NCBI GenBank assembly: GCA_015499995.1
Contig: JADNRV010000092.1
Location: forward strand, 124,001 to 188,000
Origin: Flammula alnicola
Taxonomy: Eukaryota > Basidiomycota > Agaricomycetes > Agaricales > Strophariaceae
DNA length: 64,000 nt
Direction of reading: 5' to 3'
Shown here: piece after piece, positions 12,982 to 24,935 of the stretch
Layout: each line of letters begins with the position of its first letter
How positions within the stretch are numbered: position 1 is the first letter of the stretch
Translations under genes and position numbers: made by a program
Notes under the pieces: model-generated
The model's input: the letters and a program-made list of their open reading frames with translations, nothing else
Databases searched by the model: none
What the model was told of the DNA's origin: nothing

Positions 12982-15318
12982 TCACCACTCGATCCACTCG
13001 CCATACATATTCGGACGTTCCCCACGTATATACGCTTCAAAAGTCCTTTTGATCACCGCCGACCAATCTAGATCTGTTTTATCGTGCTCGTCCTCATCCT
13101 CGTCGTCCAAGGCCGATGGTATGGGAAGTGCCGGGCCGGTTGACGAGCGCCTCTGGGCAGCCAGTGCCTGCATTTTCTCTTTCCGTAGCGCCGCGCGGGC
13201 GATATCTTCGCCTGCCTTGAACCGCGGTCCGAGATCGGGGAAGTTGCGCGCGGGGTCGAATGGTTTCCACCTGGAAAAGAAAGGACGGTGAGATAGTTGT
13301 TCAGTATAACACGAAGGGCGGAAATCTTACCAGAAATTGTGGAAGTGGTATGAGTATGATCCTCTGAAGAATCCATGGAAGCCAAGCGCATGCGGTGCAG
13401 CACTGTTCTGCGCTGGGGTATCAAAGAAGTCGCCAAACCTAATAACGCAATCACAAGAACGTCAGCCCAACCCAAAAATAAAGTCGCAGAACGCACTCAG
13501 TGAAGTAAGGCTGTGGAGGTCTGTCTCGTTGATAATTTTCCGTATTTAACCACGCAGCATCGAAAAGAGCATCGGGTAACCTCAACAACAGCCCCTCTAG
13601 ATGAGAATCAGCTGTATACCGCGACACCGTCATCGGATGGAAATCCAGTCCATTTTTGAGTGCAGTGCGGAATAAGAATGTGCCGAGCGCAGAACCCTTG
13701 TTCATGCGCAGCACGGCCGTGTTATAATTTTCCAGCCTGGACCACCGGTATGCGAAAGCGCCTTTCCAACCCCACAGTTCTTCCCAGTCGCGTAGCAGAA
13801 TCGTGTCGGCGTCGAGGTAGATACCACCGAACCGATGACAGAGAACGAAGCGCGCCATATCAGAGAGGATAACGGAGAGTCTGTCATACGACGATGACGA
13901 CTTCGAGCCAGTGCGGTTCAGCATGTCATCCTCATCGGCTTTCTCCGTTGCGGTGGCCGTTCCATTTTCAGAGGTGCTCGCCGCCGCAGAGGTAACCGGC
14001 TTCTTCACGCTGATAATATGACCACCCGAATTGAACAGACTTTCCCGCAACTCTCTCCACTCATCCTTGATCTCTGGTATGCCATCAAGCTGCTCGGTTG
14101 TATTCCACAGCTTGAAGTGAATAACGTTCTTGAATCGTGGATGGAGGAATGGTGATGCCCACGGGCTCAATTTTAACTGCTCGAACATGTCGTGAACGGC
14201 TGACGGGTTTGGAACTGCAGCCGCGGGCCCTGGATTGATCCATAGCCAAAATTGAGGGCGACAGACATGCGAATCAGTTGGCCATTCCTTGAGGTGAAGT
14301 CCTGTGTTCTGGGTGAAGAGGAAAGACATCATCGCGAGATAGGGTTTGTCCGTAAATGGTCCTGTCCAGAACATATGGTAGACGCGTGGGTTTTCGGGAT
14401 CGCAGGCGGTTGGAATCGAGTGAGCTGGTCGATGGACAAGAGGGGCAGGAAGGTTGAGGTGGGGCTCCCATTCGGCGCCCTTTTTCTTGACGAGGCCGTC
14501 ATTAGGATCTTCTGCCTTTCGGCCAGGCACAGGCTTGCGATATAAAGGAGCCTGCTCTTGTTGTGAAGGTTCTTCGACTGCTGGCGATGTGGTGTTGTCT
14601 TCCACGTAGATGTATCTCCAATCTGTCGTTTTAGAGTCGCGTCTGATTCGTTCGCCATTGTCCAATCCACCGCCCAGGCGGAGCATTTCCAAGCAATCAC
14701 GGACGTACTAGACGCGTAACGACCCATAAGAAAGGGCAGTTTAAGCCGACCGGGAATAACTCACCTTGCCTTCCCAAAGTCGCAGTGCTTCATGACATGA
14801 TCCAAGTCGGCTACGCTACCAGGTACTGGACGAGGTGGATAGGCAACGTTTGGAGGATGGCTCTGAATGTTAAGTAGACACGCTTCGGGCCTGCACCGCG
14901 TCCTTCCGTGACAATATCAACCCCTGGCGAACGATAGCGGCTAGGTTTGAAGGTTGGTGGTTGAGGGGGTGTAGCAGGGTTAACCAAAGGCTCAGTCAAA
15001 CCGATGCGTAGAGGGACTGTAAAGATGACACAAATGGCATCACGTTTGTTAGCGCCTGTAATACTATGTGTACGTAAAGAATGAGGGAATGATACGCACT
15101 GGATCGTGTACTGGGATAATGACCGCTGGCAACTCCCACTTCCATATCCTCTGCAAATCCTCCCGTCTGAAGACGAGCGTTGGGGGCTCTGTTGTGGAAC
15201 CTCCCTGCCATTGGTCACCCCAATCTGAGCGGCCGAACGATTTTGTCACCAATATGACGGTGAAAAAAACGGCCAGGCATGCGAGCGCGACGAGAAGGGG
15301 TCCGCGTTTCCTCCTCAT
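12982..15318 (-). CDS. GT32-type glycosyltransferase, type II membrane protein
   Basis: Predicted Golgi glycosyltransferase with a DXD motif (Gly_transf_sug family). The ATG at 15318 gives a short basic tail and one membrane anchor (LLVALACLAVFFTVILV), i.e. type II topology. Later exons carry RVYHMFWTGPFTDKPYLAMMSFL, VIHFKLWNTTEQLDGIPEI and the nucleotide-sugar/metal motif GGIYLDADTILLRDWE, then AFAYRWSRLENYNTAVLRMNKGS. The central 413 residues (14692-13451) are one open frame. The last exons give FGDFFDTPAQNS ... HALGFHGFFRGSYSYHFHNFW and an acidic tail ending GEWIEW at 12982. Sugar donor and acceptor cannot be told. No frameshifts seen. Confidence 0.8.
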
Positions 15319-16242
15319 GCGCCCGACACGTAGTTGGTTGAAGGGCCTGCATTTGGTACGAGGATTCGTAGTCGTCTTGTACGGACACCTGGGATTGCCA
15401 GAGATACGGGCCTTGTCCAGGCAGTTAGAGAGGCATGTGATCTGTGTTGGCGCTCAAGTTTTTCTTCAATGGCTGAAGAATGACTTGGCAAATCACTGGT
15501 CATTGCAATCTTCGAAGCCAAATCTGCAAAGGCAGACTGGAAGAGTCGTTAATGAAGTAGAAGAGAGGCGTAATAATGTCGTAGGCACAGCCACGGCTGT
15601 GAAAAGTTGTGCAACGAAGATGAGGGAAGAAGCCAACTGCCAACGGTGGCTGTGCAGTAACACTGGGGAAATCCTCAACGTGGCAGCAATATCGAGGGGT
15701 AGAAAAATAAAATATCCAACACATGCACTGGACTGAAAATCTGTTGTAATTTAAAAAATATTCTAAGCGGATGATCGGAACATTGACAGAAGTCGAGATC
15801 AGACAGCCTTATCACCGTTCTTGCAAGGCTTCTCGCCAAAGGAAGACATGCAGCTAGGCTTCCCTCAACATACTCGAAACCATTATTATTGCGCACGTTC
15901 TATGTTCGGATAGATGGATCACCACACAGTTCAGGCACAGGTCTAGCTGTACTGACGAATCAGACAGATATAAACAAAACAGTCATCGATGTCACGCACA
16001 ACGGAAATCGAACGACTCGAACTCCTATTAGGGAAGAAAAACGGAAGAGTGCGCTTCAATGATTGACAATGACAGAACGAGAAGAAAAGGTCCACGAGGC
16101 GGCCAGAGAGCCAGAGGAAGAGAAGGCGAAGGCGATAAGAAAGCAAGATCCTGTGTATCTGAGCTGACAAGTAGATATCAATTGTAGCAGTGACCGAGAG
16201 ACCAAGCAGTTCACATTCACATCTAAAGATACAATACGATGT
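15319..16242. other. Intergenic spacer
   Basis: Holds the promoter side of the glycosyltransferase and the 3' flank of seryl-tRNA synthetase, both on the minus strand. Only short, composition-driven open frames. No feature recognised. Confidence 0.45.
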
Positions 16243-17945
16243 CTATGCTTGTTTCTTCTGCAGACCTTTGGGAAGCTCCTTCACGAATGGTAGGAAATCG
16301 CGTCCTTGCATGTATGGCCTCAAAACTTCAGGAATCACAAGACCCTAAAATAAAACAAAAAATCAGACCGAAGGCCATCAGGAGGATGCCATCAAGAAGC
16401 GTACCTCGGGCGTCTGATAGTTTTCAACAAGGCAGCAAAGCGCCCGTTCTGTGGCACACAAGGTACCATTCAACATGTGTACGTACACCTTTCTTGTCTG
16501 ATCCTTTGCCTTTAAACCACACCTGATCTCAAGCCTTCGGCTCTCTACGTATGCCCGCATATTTATTAAACATCCACGAAAAGATATCATCAGGACTCAC
16601 GATAATCCGTGCAATTCGAGCACGACACCAGCTCTTTATACGCTCTCTGGAACGGGAACCACGCCTCCAGGTCATACTTCTGCGACGCCGCCAGATTAAG
16701 GGCACCCGATACAATAGCAACGACGCGATATCTCAGACCAAGACTCTGGTAAAACGCCTCGCTGTTCGCGATCATCGTGTCGAACATCTCCCAGCTCTTC
16801 TCGGGGTCAGTGATCACGAACTGCTCGACCTTCTCGAACTGGTGCACGCGGAAGATTCCCCACATGTCACGCCCAGCCGAGCCCGCCTCTTTTCGGAAAC
16901 ACGTCGAATAGCCGGCGTATTTCACGGGCAGCTGTGTGTCGGGGCTCTCGAACCATTCGTCCGAGTGGAACGCAGAGATCGGCTGCTCCGAGGTTGCGAT
17001 CAGGTATTTCTCGTCGTCCGACCCTATCACCTGCGTATGCCATCCGCTGTTAGATTAGTCCAGCGTAAATGAGCAAGCACCACACCTTGTAAAGCTCTTC
17101 ATCGAACTGATCAAGCTGCGCGGTCTTCGCCATCTGGTCCTTATTCATGAAGAAAGGTGGCTGGATCTTTTTGTACCCTTTGCCACGGAGGAAATCCAGG
17201 CCGTACGAAATCAGCGCTTGATTGAGGTCGACACCGTCGCCTGTCAGGTAGTACCCTCGGTGTCCCGCAATTTTGGCGCCCCGATCCAGATCCATGGCGT
17301 CCAGACGGAGTAGGACTTCGTGATGGGGCATAATGCCTTCACGCACAGCGGGATCCGCGACCTCTCCGGTAGGATCCCATATCCGCAGTGTAGCGTTATC
17401 GTCCTATAACGTCGTTAAGTCTTCCTCAAGAAACAATGTCACAAATACACACCTCCGTTAAGCTGATCGGCACGGCCTTTCCGACGATGTTCCCGACCGT
17501 GCTGGCTCTCTGTCGCATGACGATCTCAAACTCCTTCGCCTCCTTCTTCTTGGCCTCAACCTGCGCGTCGATCTCTTTCTTCGCAGCTACGAGGTCATCT
17601 GCCAACTCTTTTGCCTGTCCAGCCGATGCTCATCAACGCTGATCTCTCGCAGCAAAGCCTCGAACCCGAGCCTCACCTTCTTCTTCGCTGAAATCTCTTT
17701 CTGCACCTCGTTGACCTTCTTCCTCAGTGCATTGGTATCATAATCCACTACCAAAATTTCAACAGATCAACAATTTTGGATTTCAAATCGAAAATCAAAC
17801 ACAACGCACTCTTCACCCAATCAGTATACATCTGGATGATTTCGTCTACTAGCTCGACCGAGAGTCCTCTCTTCCGCTGCGACTCCCGGATCTCCTCAGC
17901 ATTTCCCCCCTTGTTGTCGATAAAGCTGAGGATGTCTAATGTCAT
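16243..17945 (-). CDS. SES1: Seryl-tRNA synthetase, cytosolic
   Basis: Class II aminoacyl-tRNA synthetase that charges tRNA-Ser. The ATG at 17945 ([15 protein letters not shown]) opens the usual N-terminus, followed by the antiparallel coiled-coil tRNA-binding arm ([16 protein letters not shown] ... [11 protein letters not shown]) and the catalytic core. [19 protein letters not shown] is conserved; motif 2 is [22 protein letters not shown]; motif 3 is [20 protein letters not shown] with its Arg. The end is [14 protein letters not shown] ... PKGLQKKQA, stop at 16243-16245. Six or seven short introns splice in frame, for example the one after WVK that restores an ATG codon. The gene is complete, which matters as a control for the frameshifts seen elsewhere. 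The mitochondrial enzyme is a different family branch. Confidence 0.95.
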
Positions 17946-19086
17946 GGTATATCTTGTGTGTTAGAAAGGATGTGCGATGCGCTTTTGGAAGGACAAAATT
18001 AAGAAATCTTGCCATGACTCGATCGTTATCTTGTGGTCTAAAAAGGGATGACGATGACTAAGCAATAGGTTTTCACCGCCAAACGTTCCAAGCAGCACCA
18101 TCCAACGTTGAACCAGGCCTTCATCCTCTATCACAAGCGCCAAAGTACACACAATCTGAATCACCCCATTTCTTGACAACCAAGCCTAATGAAGCTTCCC
18201 AGACTGCTTTACCCATGCTTTTCCAGGCTTTACCTCGATCGTACCCTGAATGCTGGCAATACTGGTGGCAAATTAACTTGCCAGCAGCGCTGGCAGGTCG
18301 CATTGAAGGCTGTCGCCGGCCATTTTCATGTTCCGTGATAAGAACTACATAAGTATATCACCCATCCACCTTGTGGTATCGTGGCAAGGGAACAGTTAAA
18401 TACAAAGTAAGTACTATCCCCGAAATTACACCTGCGATGACGGCTTCTGCAACACGTAGCACAAGAGAGATCTACCGCTGGTGGACAATTGTGAGAATTT
18501 TTTTAACTTGAGTATTGGTTGAACTAATAATTTACGGTGATAGAAACCGGAACAGAGGAAGGGCGTTTACTGTATAATAAGCACGTAACGCCGGATTAGA
18601 AAACGGAACGTTTTTGCACAAGTCGGGTGTTATTCAGTTTCCGACCAGTTCGACTTATCCTTAAGTCTGCTCCATCAACATCACATTGTAAATAGTTTTT
18701 ATTCTTATCGCAGGTGCTATTTCCGGGTCCTCATGAAGCTTGTGCTATTCAGTTCCACAATTCTTCATAATTGTGGGTCTCCAGACCCCAGGTTGGTTAT
18801 CGATGCATGACAAAGACCGTGCTCCTGGGTCAGGATATCGTAATTGGTCGATATCGATCCTCGGCTATTGGGATGCCGATATATAAGTTCGGGCGCTAAA
18901 TATGTCGTGAGCTAGCGCCCTTCCCAGGAAATAAATGGGCAGGGCATGTCATTCACACGCACCCAACACGCCCCCCACTGTTATTTTGATTCTTCAGCTC
19001 AACTACTACATCCACCGCTCTATCCTACTCTCTCTGGCACCGCCTTCCTCTTCTAAACGACATCCACTTCCTTGACAAAAGAACAC
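17946..19086. promoter_or_regulatory. Divergent intergenic region between SerRS and CorA-like copy 2
   Basis: The two flanking genes point away from each other, so both promoters lie here. The stretch just before 19087 is pyrimidine-rich (CT-rich, about 18990-19070), as is common just upstream of fungal start codons. No TATA box stands out with confidence. Confidence 0.4.
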
Positions 19087-21498
19087 ATGGAAAAGGAGAC
19101 TTTAACTCAAGTCATCGCTACCTCCGTGGAAAGCGATTTAAGCTACGAGAAGATAGAACTCTCATCGATCAACAAGAGCCCGTACAAAATCCCACATCCG
19201 TCTCATCGTCACGCTTCTCCGTCTGCCCCATGGCCCTGGGTTGACCTCCAAGATGGTGAGGGCGATGTTATCATCGATGACTTCAAGAGTCCCTCGCGCT
19301 CAATGACGGCTTTTTCAGAGATTGACCGTGAGCAGCTGGAGAAAATCATGGAGCCCATACCCCCACCCTGCGACCATAAATACTGCGGCGGGTGTTGGAA
19401 GGAATACCCGCAGTCTCGATTCCCTAACTGGACGAAACGACAAGTCCAGAAAAGCAAGATCGCCGATGCAATAGCAAACGTTTACAGCGACTACTCTAAC
19501 CCCTGTACCCTGTATCAGGTTGATGTGGGTACGAATGGGTATTTCACCAATAGTGGAACCATAGTAGCAAAGGATGGCGACGAAAGGGATACTTGGGAGC
19601 GAATGATCGAAGAAAAGGTAAGCCATCTTTGAAAATGAATATTCTGAATCATGCTGATGTATACTGCCCAGAGACCGGATGGGCTTCGCGTGCGAGCAAT
19701 GTTCATCGAGAACCTTTCAGGGCCGGTCTTGCAGATGTTTGGTGCCAAGTGAGTTTCTCGGATCCTGAGGTAGTGTCAGTCTAAATATATTTATTAGATA
19801 TAACATCGAGCCCTTTTTCTGGTCATCGTCATTAAACTGGATCCCATCCCGCTTCCAGGAAGAAATTCAACCTGGTGTTGGTGATCGTGGGTCATTCAGA
19901 TCTTGATTTTGCAAAATCTCTTACAATGCTCATGCGAACGCTCCGTACAGATATTACCATAACGTTGACATTCTTGCGCTCAATAGCTAGCCAAGGAAGC
20001 GAGTTCGGCTCTATGACCCTATACAGCGATTCAGCTGTTAACAATACGGAAGATGACATTACAGGTTTGCTTTCGCCCTTGTATTTGCCAACATGGATTA
20101 ACCATAAATCTCAGTTTCGTTAAAGATTGATACGGAGGCACCACTTAAACTCTCCAGTTCGTGCTGTGCGAAAGGCTTCTTGTTGCTCCTTACTGATTCA
20201 AGAACCTCTAGAAAAAAGAGAGTTGGTCTCGGACTTGCTAGCCGTCCACCTAATTCGGAATGTCAATGGAAGCACTATCATTTCATACCATCCGAATAAC
20301 GACATTTCCTCTGCTCGGTTTTTACACGAGAGGATTCGGTTTGCTGGTGAGAGTTTTGTCATTGCCCTTGTGTTGTAAAGCACCAAATCGTTTTGGAATA
20401 ACTAGGACAGAGCGTTTATTGGCAAAGCATCTTCAAGAAGTCGGCTGATCCTACGTTTATTCTGTTGACGTTTATATGGCATGCCATGTACGGTTGGGAC
20501 GAGGCACTCGAACATCTATATGAATATATCTGTACTTTGGTGCGTTATATCACGATGCAGCTGATTTCTTCTAACACCGATTTCAAATATCTTTAGGAAA
20601 CACAAGTCACACAAGTTGCGACGAAAAGTGCAAATCTCACACATGAACTTCACATCATTAGAGCTCATCAGTTGCATTACTCGTCGCTCCTTGAAGACAT
20701 TAACAAGCACGTCAAATTCATCCGGGACACTCCTAGCCCTCTCTTGGCCAGTTTGTCTCCTGAGGACCACAAATTTAGCCAGATGATTATGGAAAGGGAG
20801 TGTACCAACCTTTTGACAGAGACGAAGCGCCTCCAGGACGAGTTGCATAATCAAGAACAAAGACTCAGAAACTTCAATCAACTCGTAAGTTTCTCGAAAT
20901 ACTTCATTCTATCTCATACTCACGACTATGGACAACCCAGGTGTACAGCACTGTTAACATTCAGGACAGTCGATCCATGCGGCAGATGACGAGAGCATCT
21001 GTTCGAGATAGTGCTGGTATGTTTTCTTTTCTATGCGTTTTACGACGTGAATACCGAACATTATTTGTTGTTCCTATTCAGCTGTAGGTTTTTCCGCTAC
21101 GTGGGATTGTCCAATTCTGATACTTTGTTAAAGATGAAGCAGATTGCGTACTTGACCATGGTTTTCCTTCCCGCCACCTTCGTTTCGGTACGTTGATACC
21201 TCTTTCTTCTCTAGACAGAAATGATAAATGACTGACATACCTGCAGGGTGTTTTTGGCATGAACGTGAGAGAAATCAATCCTGGTACACTCGGAACCCTC
21301 GCGCATTACGTCGCGGTCTCAATTTCGTTGACTTTGCTCTCCGCGTGGGTTATAATAGCCTTCCAGAGCAAATATTTATTCTCCACGAATAAGTCCTTTT
21401 TAGTGCGACTCGCGTGGCCTGTGCATATTGTTAGCGAGTGGCTCAAAACATTACGATCTGGAAAAAAGAGGGAAAAATCAGATGCCGATATTGTCTAA
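19087..21498 (+). CDS. CorA-like Mg2+ transporter family protein (copy 2)
   Basis: Same family and exon plan as the minus-strand copy at 9054-11545. The first exon from the ATG at 19087 includes SHRHASPSAPWPWVDLQDG, CDHKYCGGCWKEYPQSRFPNW and a first block ending EEK. Then come YNIEPFFWSSSLNWIPSRFQ, DITITLTFLRSI, DLLAVHLIRNVNGSTIISYHP, DPTFILLTFIWHAMYGWDEA, the long helix HELHIIRAHQLHYSSLLED ... LLTETKRLQDELHNQEQ, QMTRASVRDSA, MKQIAYLTMVFLPATFVS (TM1), GVFGMNVREINPGTLGTLAHY with the GMN signature, and TM2. The basic tail ends KSDADIV. All introns splice in frame. The frame is open a few codons before 19087 but without an ATG. Likely acts in Mg2+ uptake at the plasma or an organelle membrane (inference from family). 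Confidence 0.85.
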
Positions 21499-21873
21499 CT
21501 GCTGGCTAGTCCTACTAGTAGACTCTCGAAAACTACTACGCATCGTTGAATACGGCACCCACTGCACATAGTATGTAGCAATCAAATATAGTACTTTGAC
21601 TGCATGCTTTCACTCTGTTTATTAAGGACACAAGTTTTCGAGGGGATTAGCAGTCTTTCTTGTGCTAACGCCTAGAGGTGGCTTGGAAGTTCGAAGCAAC
21701 GAACGTTGTTGGAGAAAGCGGGTTACATAATCCGGACCGCAGAGGAGAGACCAAATAGAAGCAAATGTTGCAGCGCAAGGGTCGGATCACGGTCGCGTCT
21801 TGACTCTTGATTGCATTCCCCCACAATCCCTTCCTTAACTTGCTTCTCCCAATCCACAAAAATTACGACAAAA
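21499..21873. other. Spacer between two plus-strand genes
   Basis: Contains the 3' flank of CorA-like copy 2 and the promoter of the next gene. Nothing further recognised. Confidence 0.4.
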
Positions 21874-22618
21874 ATGTTCAATCTCATCAGGCGTATTTCC
21901 TACGGCGTGATTCCCCGTCCAGATAGGCCTTGGGAGGAGGATCGTAAGTCTTTGACTCTTTTTCCACGTTTTTGGGCCTTTTAGATCTGCATCCCAGACG
22001 CATGGCTCTGGTTTCAATCTTATTATGATCTTCTCGGCGCATTTTATCGTGTTATCTAATCTATCTGTTTCTCCAGCCACGTCTAATGCCCCAAATACAA
22101 GGAGAAAGCGTCGTCTGAGCTCCACAGAGAGAGACGCGACAGGCGACGAGGAGCAGGCCAACAAGAAGAAAGCACGTGGCGAGAGCGCGACGCCTTCAGT
22201 GGTGGACGCGGAGGGTACTTCTATGGCACCAGCGCCGCAGGGGGATACCAAAGAAGTGAAGGAGGTTACCCAAGGGGTTGAGGAAGTGGCCTTGGATGGC
22301 AAGGATGACGAGCAAGCGCCTGCTGCACCTGAGAGCATCCCGCTCCCAGAAGAAAAATCTGGCGAACTCGACGAAGAGCCCACCGATGCCACTCCTCCTG
22401 AAGCTGCTGCGACTGAACCAGTTGTAGAAGAGTCTCAAGAAGTCGCAGCAGAGGAGTCATCGACGCTCCCAGCAGATGATGCGTCCGACGTGGCATCTTC
22501 ATCTGCCGAGGATGCAGATCCACCTAAATTGGAGGAGTCTGTAAAGCTAAAGAAGCCTTTATCCAGTGTCAAATCGACCACGGCACCCTCCGCGCAACCA
22601 GACGCGACGAAGGACTAA
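21874..22618 (+). CDS. Small acidic low-complexity protein, two exons
   Basis: Exon 1 (21874-21943) encodes MFNLIRRISYGVIPRPDRPW; an intron GTAAGT ... TCTCCAG runs 21944-22076; exon 2 runs to the stop at 22616-22618. The product is about 203 residues: a short hydrophobic/basic N-terminus, a basic patch (NTRRKRRLSS, a plausible nuclear signal), then a long Glu/Ala/Pro/Ser-rich acidic tail that is probably disordered. I recognise no family. The clean splice sites and one long frame support a real gene. Function unknown. Confidence 0.65.
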
Positions 22619-24935
22619 TCATCACCACGAATTTTTTCAATTGTGTATTTCCTCGTTATTTTTTATTTCATCTTGCTGCTTACACGATATCTCCATACCC
22701 TCTTTTGTCTCTTCCATCCGTCCTGCGCCATCTCTTGCACCCATCGGAATTTCCATCTATCTATCTATCTACCTACTCTCGTTTCTTGCTGTTTGTGTTG
22801 TTTACTCACTGTATACCACCCCACCAGTTGCACCCTCAATCCAATCCACTCCTTCATGTCGTTTACGCTCGCCTCGCACCCGATTGAAACCTATCACCCG
22901 ATTGAAACCTATCACCCTTCTATTTGGAATCGTTTCTCATTCTTTGCATTGTTTTTAGATTATGGCACAACTTTGCGGCTTGCTGTGGTCACGATCGACT
23001 TACAGACCTTGGGAAGGCAAGGAGAATCGCCCTAGAATCTTTGCACTGCTGTTAGGACTCCCTCCAGCTAACCCGACTTTTGTAGGTAATCATACGTACT
23101 CTTCTTTGACACACCGCTCACGCGCTAAAGTACTTTCTAGGTTTCCATCTGTATTATCAGGCAGACTCGGCCAGTCCTTGCAATAACAGCACCAGGCACC
23201 GTGATCATAGTGCCCCACATTGCGTCAAAACACATCGTTCGCACGTGTCCCTTGTATCAGCATTCTGCCTGTCATCAGCATTCTGCTTGTCATAAGTCAC
23301 TCCAGTCATCAACTATCAAGTGCGGTTTCTCCAACCATATTTCGGACACCGGCTGATTGTAGATCCCTTATCTTTCTAGCACCCTTGTGCTTACAGTATA
23401 TCTCAGACTGAATATAGCTTTCGTTATTTTTGAGTCTATTCATGCCCTTGTCTTCCTTGATCTCCGAAACGAACAAGATCGCGATAGATATAAGCCCTGA
23501 AGCAACAATGCATTGTTGGAGGTTTGATGACATCGATTCCAGAATCCAGCGTCAAAACTATCGTTCAAAACAACGCACACATGGGACATTGGAAAACACA
23601 TACGGCGGTTCGCTCAGTATGCAACCAAAAACCAATCGTAAGCACTCCAGGCTTTCTTTCGCAGTCTTGATAAAAGCATAACTGACGCTTTCTGTGCATT
23701 TAGGTTATGGTGGGACTACACATAAGCGTTCAAATTACAACTTGCAAGCCTCGATATCAAAACAGGCGTGAACGGCAAAATCTCGCTCGTTTCTTGTTGT
23801 CAGAGTCATCATTGAGTCCTATTGCGCTATCGTGGCCCATGGCAGCCGAGTATTTGATGAAGCCGACGAAACCCCTCTCACCATCTTGGACGCTATTTCC
23901 TCTCGTCGTAATCCTGCTGCTCGAATGATATATTTTGGTTGCTAATATCGTCCAACGTTAGGAGGAGGCATCAACTAGCTATAGATGTTCCGAGTCGAGT
24001 CCGAAAGAACGTTCCAAACATATCAATCATGACGTCGACATGCCTCATAACCGGCCTCGAGGACGTACACGCACATGTCGTGACCTCCTTCCTGTACAGG
24101 TGTCTTGATTTATGCACATCCTCCTCCTCTTCTGTGACGTAAAACACGTTCATATCATATCGCTATGAATTCTGGAAGTACGTTTATTTCAAAGTATATA
24201 TGATAATGACATTGACTTTTTGACTTGCAGTTCATCCACATTATCAAACCCACAGCCCACGGGCACTACGCGGGCCTTTGCGAAATGGGACATATGCGTC
24301 ACACAATACCTCGGCAAAAGGCCTTCAAAAAATCATCCGGTATGCCTTCTTCCACCTGCCAGCACTTCTCCTTTCTCCGAGTCTGATTCTCTATCCTCGA
24401 GGCCAGCAATGACTAGACTTACGAGCCTTTTCCGTCGTTTCATTCTCAGCCTCGCCTGATCGTCAAGGTTGACAGGACCTGCTGTTCCATAGCCTCGAGG
24501 CTATCTGATTGTGCTTCACGATGTGATGGACCAATGGTAGCCGACGCACCTCGGGGGTGGGGAATCAGTGAAGAATGAAACCTACGTATATAACGCTCAT
24601 ATACATCTGGGGAGGCTCAGACCGTTTCAGGCAGCGATACCTCATCTGCCGGTTTTCGCCTCAGTGTGCGTGTGCGTGTTCGTTGAAGGTCCGCAGTACT
24701 TGTTCGAGTTGCAGGGAGTCGTGCGCGTGCGTGGGTGACGCACCACAGCGAGCGAGCGCATCTGCAAGCGATCGTCAGGCGTAGGTAAGTCGCCTGCAAG
24801 CTGGATGTAGTTTCGGGTAGTCTAAGACCCTCTTCCCCGGATCCATTCCTCATCCTCCTCCGACTGCTTCTTCTTTTCTCTCCACTTGTACTCCGCAGGA
24901 CGGATTTTGATTCTTGATTCTTACCTCTTTCACAG
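22619..24935. other. Mostly non-coding, with short tandem repeats
   Basis: Downstream of the acidic-protein gene there is a (ATCT)n run near 22755-22770, an 18-bp unit CGATTGAAACCTATCACC in tandem near 22885-22920, and a double TCAGCATTCTGC-type repeat near 23255-23290. A Ser-rich frame at 24220-24459 might be a 5' exon of the next gene, but I cannot link it. Other frames look like chance. Confidence 0.45.

Noticed and set aside
22619..24460. Several 60-130 codon frames, including a Ser-rich one at 24,220
   Set aside because: Low-complexity or repeat-driven; no motif and no clear link to the gene at 24,936.
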